Translations under genes and position numbers: made by a program
Assembly (NCBI GenBank): GCA_003242035.1
Contig: QBMC01000020.1
Coordinates: forward strand, 1-42,513
DNA from: Nodosilinea foveolarum
GTDB taxonomy: Bacteria; Cyanobacteriota; Cyanobacteriia; Phormidesmidales; Phormidesmidaceae
Reading direction: 5' to 3'
Length of the DNA: 42,513 bases
Notes under the pieces: generated by a model
Told to the model about the DNA's origin: nothing
Databases searched by the model: none
What the model saw: only the letters and a program-made list of their open reading frames with translations
Shown here: piece after piece, positions 42,131-42,513 of the stretch
Layout: each line of letters opens with the position of its first letter
Position numbering within the stretch: the stretch's first letter is position 1

Positions 42131-42513
42131 TTAGCTGGCGGCTTCGAAAATAAAACTGACTTTATCGCCTTTGCCAAGAGCAATGCGATCGCCTGGACGC
42201 AGCCGATGCCGATTACCCGCTGGAAGGGGTAATCCATTGACGTAGGTTCCGTTGGAGCTGCCAACATCTTCTATATAGTAGACATCGCCTTCTACGCGAA
42301 GGTTGGCATGTGTCCGGGAAACAATCTCTGAGTCTGGAAATCCAGACACGTCAATGTCGGGCGGCGTTTGATCATTAGGTTTCCCAATCCGGACTACAGA
42401 TAGCTGCCTGGGAAGCTCGATAGGCGTATCGGTTTGGACATGGCGCAGGCGAACGCTAAGGGTTTGAAGCTGGGTGACCATGGGCCGCGCTGCCGGGGGT
42501 GGTTGAACAGCGG
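42131..42513 (-). CDS. FHA-domain protein, 5' end beyond the window
   Basis: At least 116 aa: an FHA domain with RIGKPNDQ, SRTHANLRVEG and SSNGTYVNGLPLP, and RLRPGDRIALGKGDKVSF. An ATG at 42481 opens the frame, but the frame stays open upstream to the window edge (AVQPPPAARPMVTQ), a Pro/Ala-rich linker in frame. So the true protein is probably longer and the part seen is its C-terminal domain. Zinc-ribbon plus Pro-rich linker plus FHA is a known cyanobacterial form; the zinc ribbon would lie outside. It is the first gene seen of the FHA-FHA-LRAT cluster. Confidence 0.85.
   Translation of the reverse strand, partial: AVQPPPAARPMVTQLQTLSVRLRHVQTDTPIELPRQLSVVRIGKPNDQTPPDIDVSGFPDSEIVSRTHANLRVEGDVYYIEDVGSSNGTYVNGLPLPAGNRHRLRPGDRIALGKGDKVSFIFEAAS

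Noticed and set aside
1-42513. Anti-phage system, CRISPR array or mobile island
   Set aside because: No cas, toxin-antitoxin, restriction-modification, transposase or integrase genes and no spaced repeats were seen.

Overview
The window looks like a chromosomal segment of a cyanobacterium. The octamer GCGATCGC (HIP1) and its GCGATCGCC-type variants recur across it. Cyanobacterial gene types are present: a Psb34-type photosystem II assembly protein, a Psb32/TLP18.3-type photosystem II repair protein, a fused ThiO-ThiG thiamine enzyme, an InrS-type nickel sensor and a pilMNOQ cluster without pilP. Base composition is moderately GC-rich. The gene set fits a Leptolyngbya-like or related lineage, but that placement is only a guess. 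I saw no rRNA, tRNA, CRISPR array, insertion sequence or prophage.

Layout. 1-3834: a minus-strand nickel/cobalt uptake operon, cbiM > PDGLE small subunit > cbiQ > cbiO > inrS, then a cold-shock-domain gene. 3835-9478: minus-strand genes for a degenerate UvrD/AddB-like ATPase, Psb34 (56 codons), ThiO-ThiG, an anchored low-complexity protein and a 2Fe-2S ferredoxin. 9571-11246: PgeF-type multicopper/purine-nucleoside family protein converging on Psb32. 11334-14441: YtxH and DUF948-like envelope proteins, and a 577-residue unknown overlapping a small membrane protein. 14609-16461: SufA-like protein, TPR protein and two small unknown proteins. 16502-20560: YvcK divergent from an MlaF-MlaD (MCE) lipid-transport pair. 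20706-22679: GGDEF-EAL protein. 22692-26979: membrane protein, an ABC-2 exporter pair, and an orphan sugar-type binding lipoprotein.

27579-33216: type IV pilus genes pilM-N-O-Q, then a terminator and HU. 33239-36821: CobD-like PLP enzyme overlapping a flavoprotein that resembles dihydrolipoamide dehydrogenase without its redox disulfide; then, on the other strand, dCTP deaminase and a CobA/BtuR-like protein that has lost its P-loop. 37081-40894: RNase PH, a UbiD-family decarboxylase and a CPA1-type Na+/H+ antiporter. 40895-42513: a minus-strand FHA > FHA > LRAT/PspA-like cluster whose first gene runs off the window.

Most genes are housekeeping or conserved cyanobacterial. The least ordinary elements are three proteins that keep a well-known enzyme fold while losing its signature catalytic motif (the flavoprotein, the CobA-like protein and the AddB-like ATPase), the LRAT-PspA-like fusion beside two FHA proteins, the CbiM that lacks the Met-His N-terminus, and several intergenic repeats. 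I see no clear anti-phage system or other complete novel pathway; the FHA/LRAT cluster is the best candidate for an under-described system.
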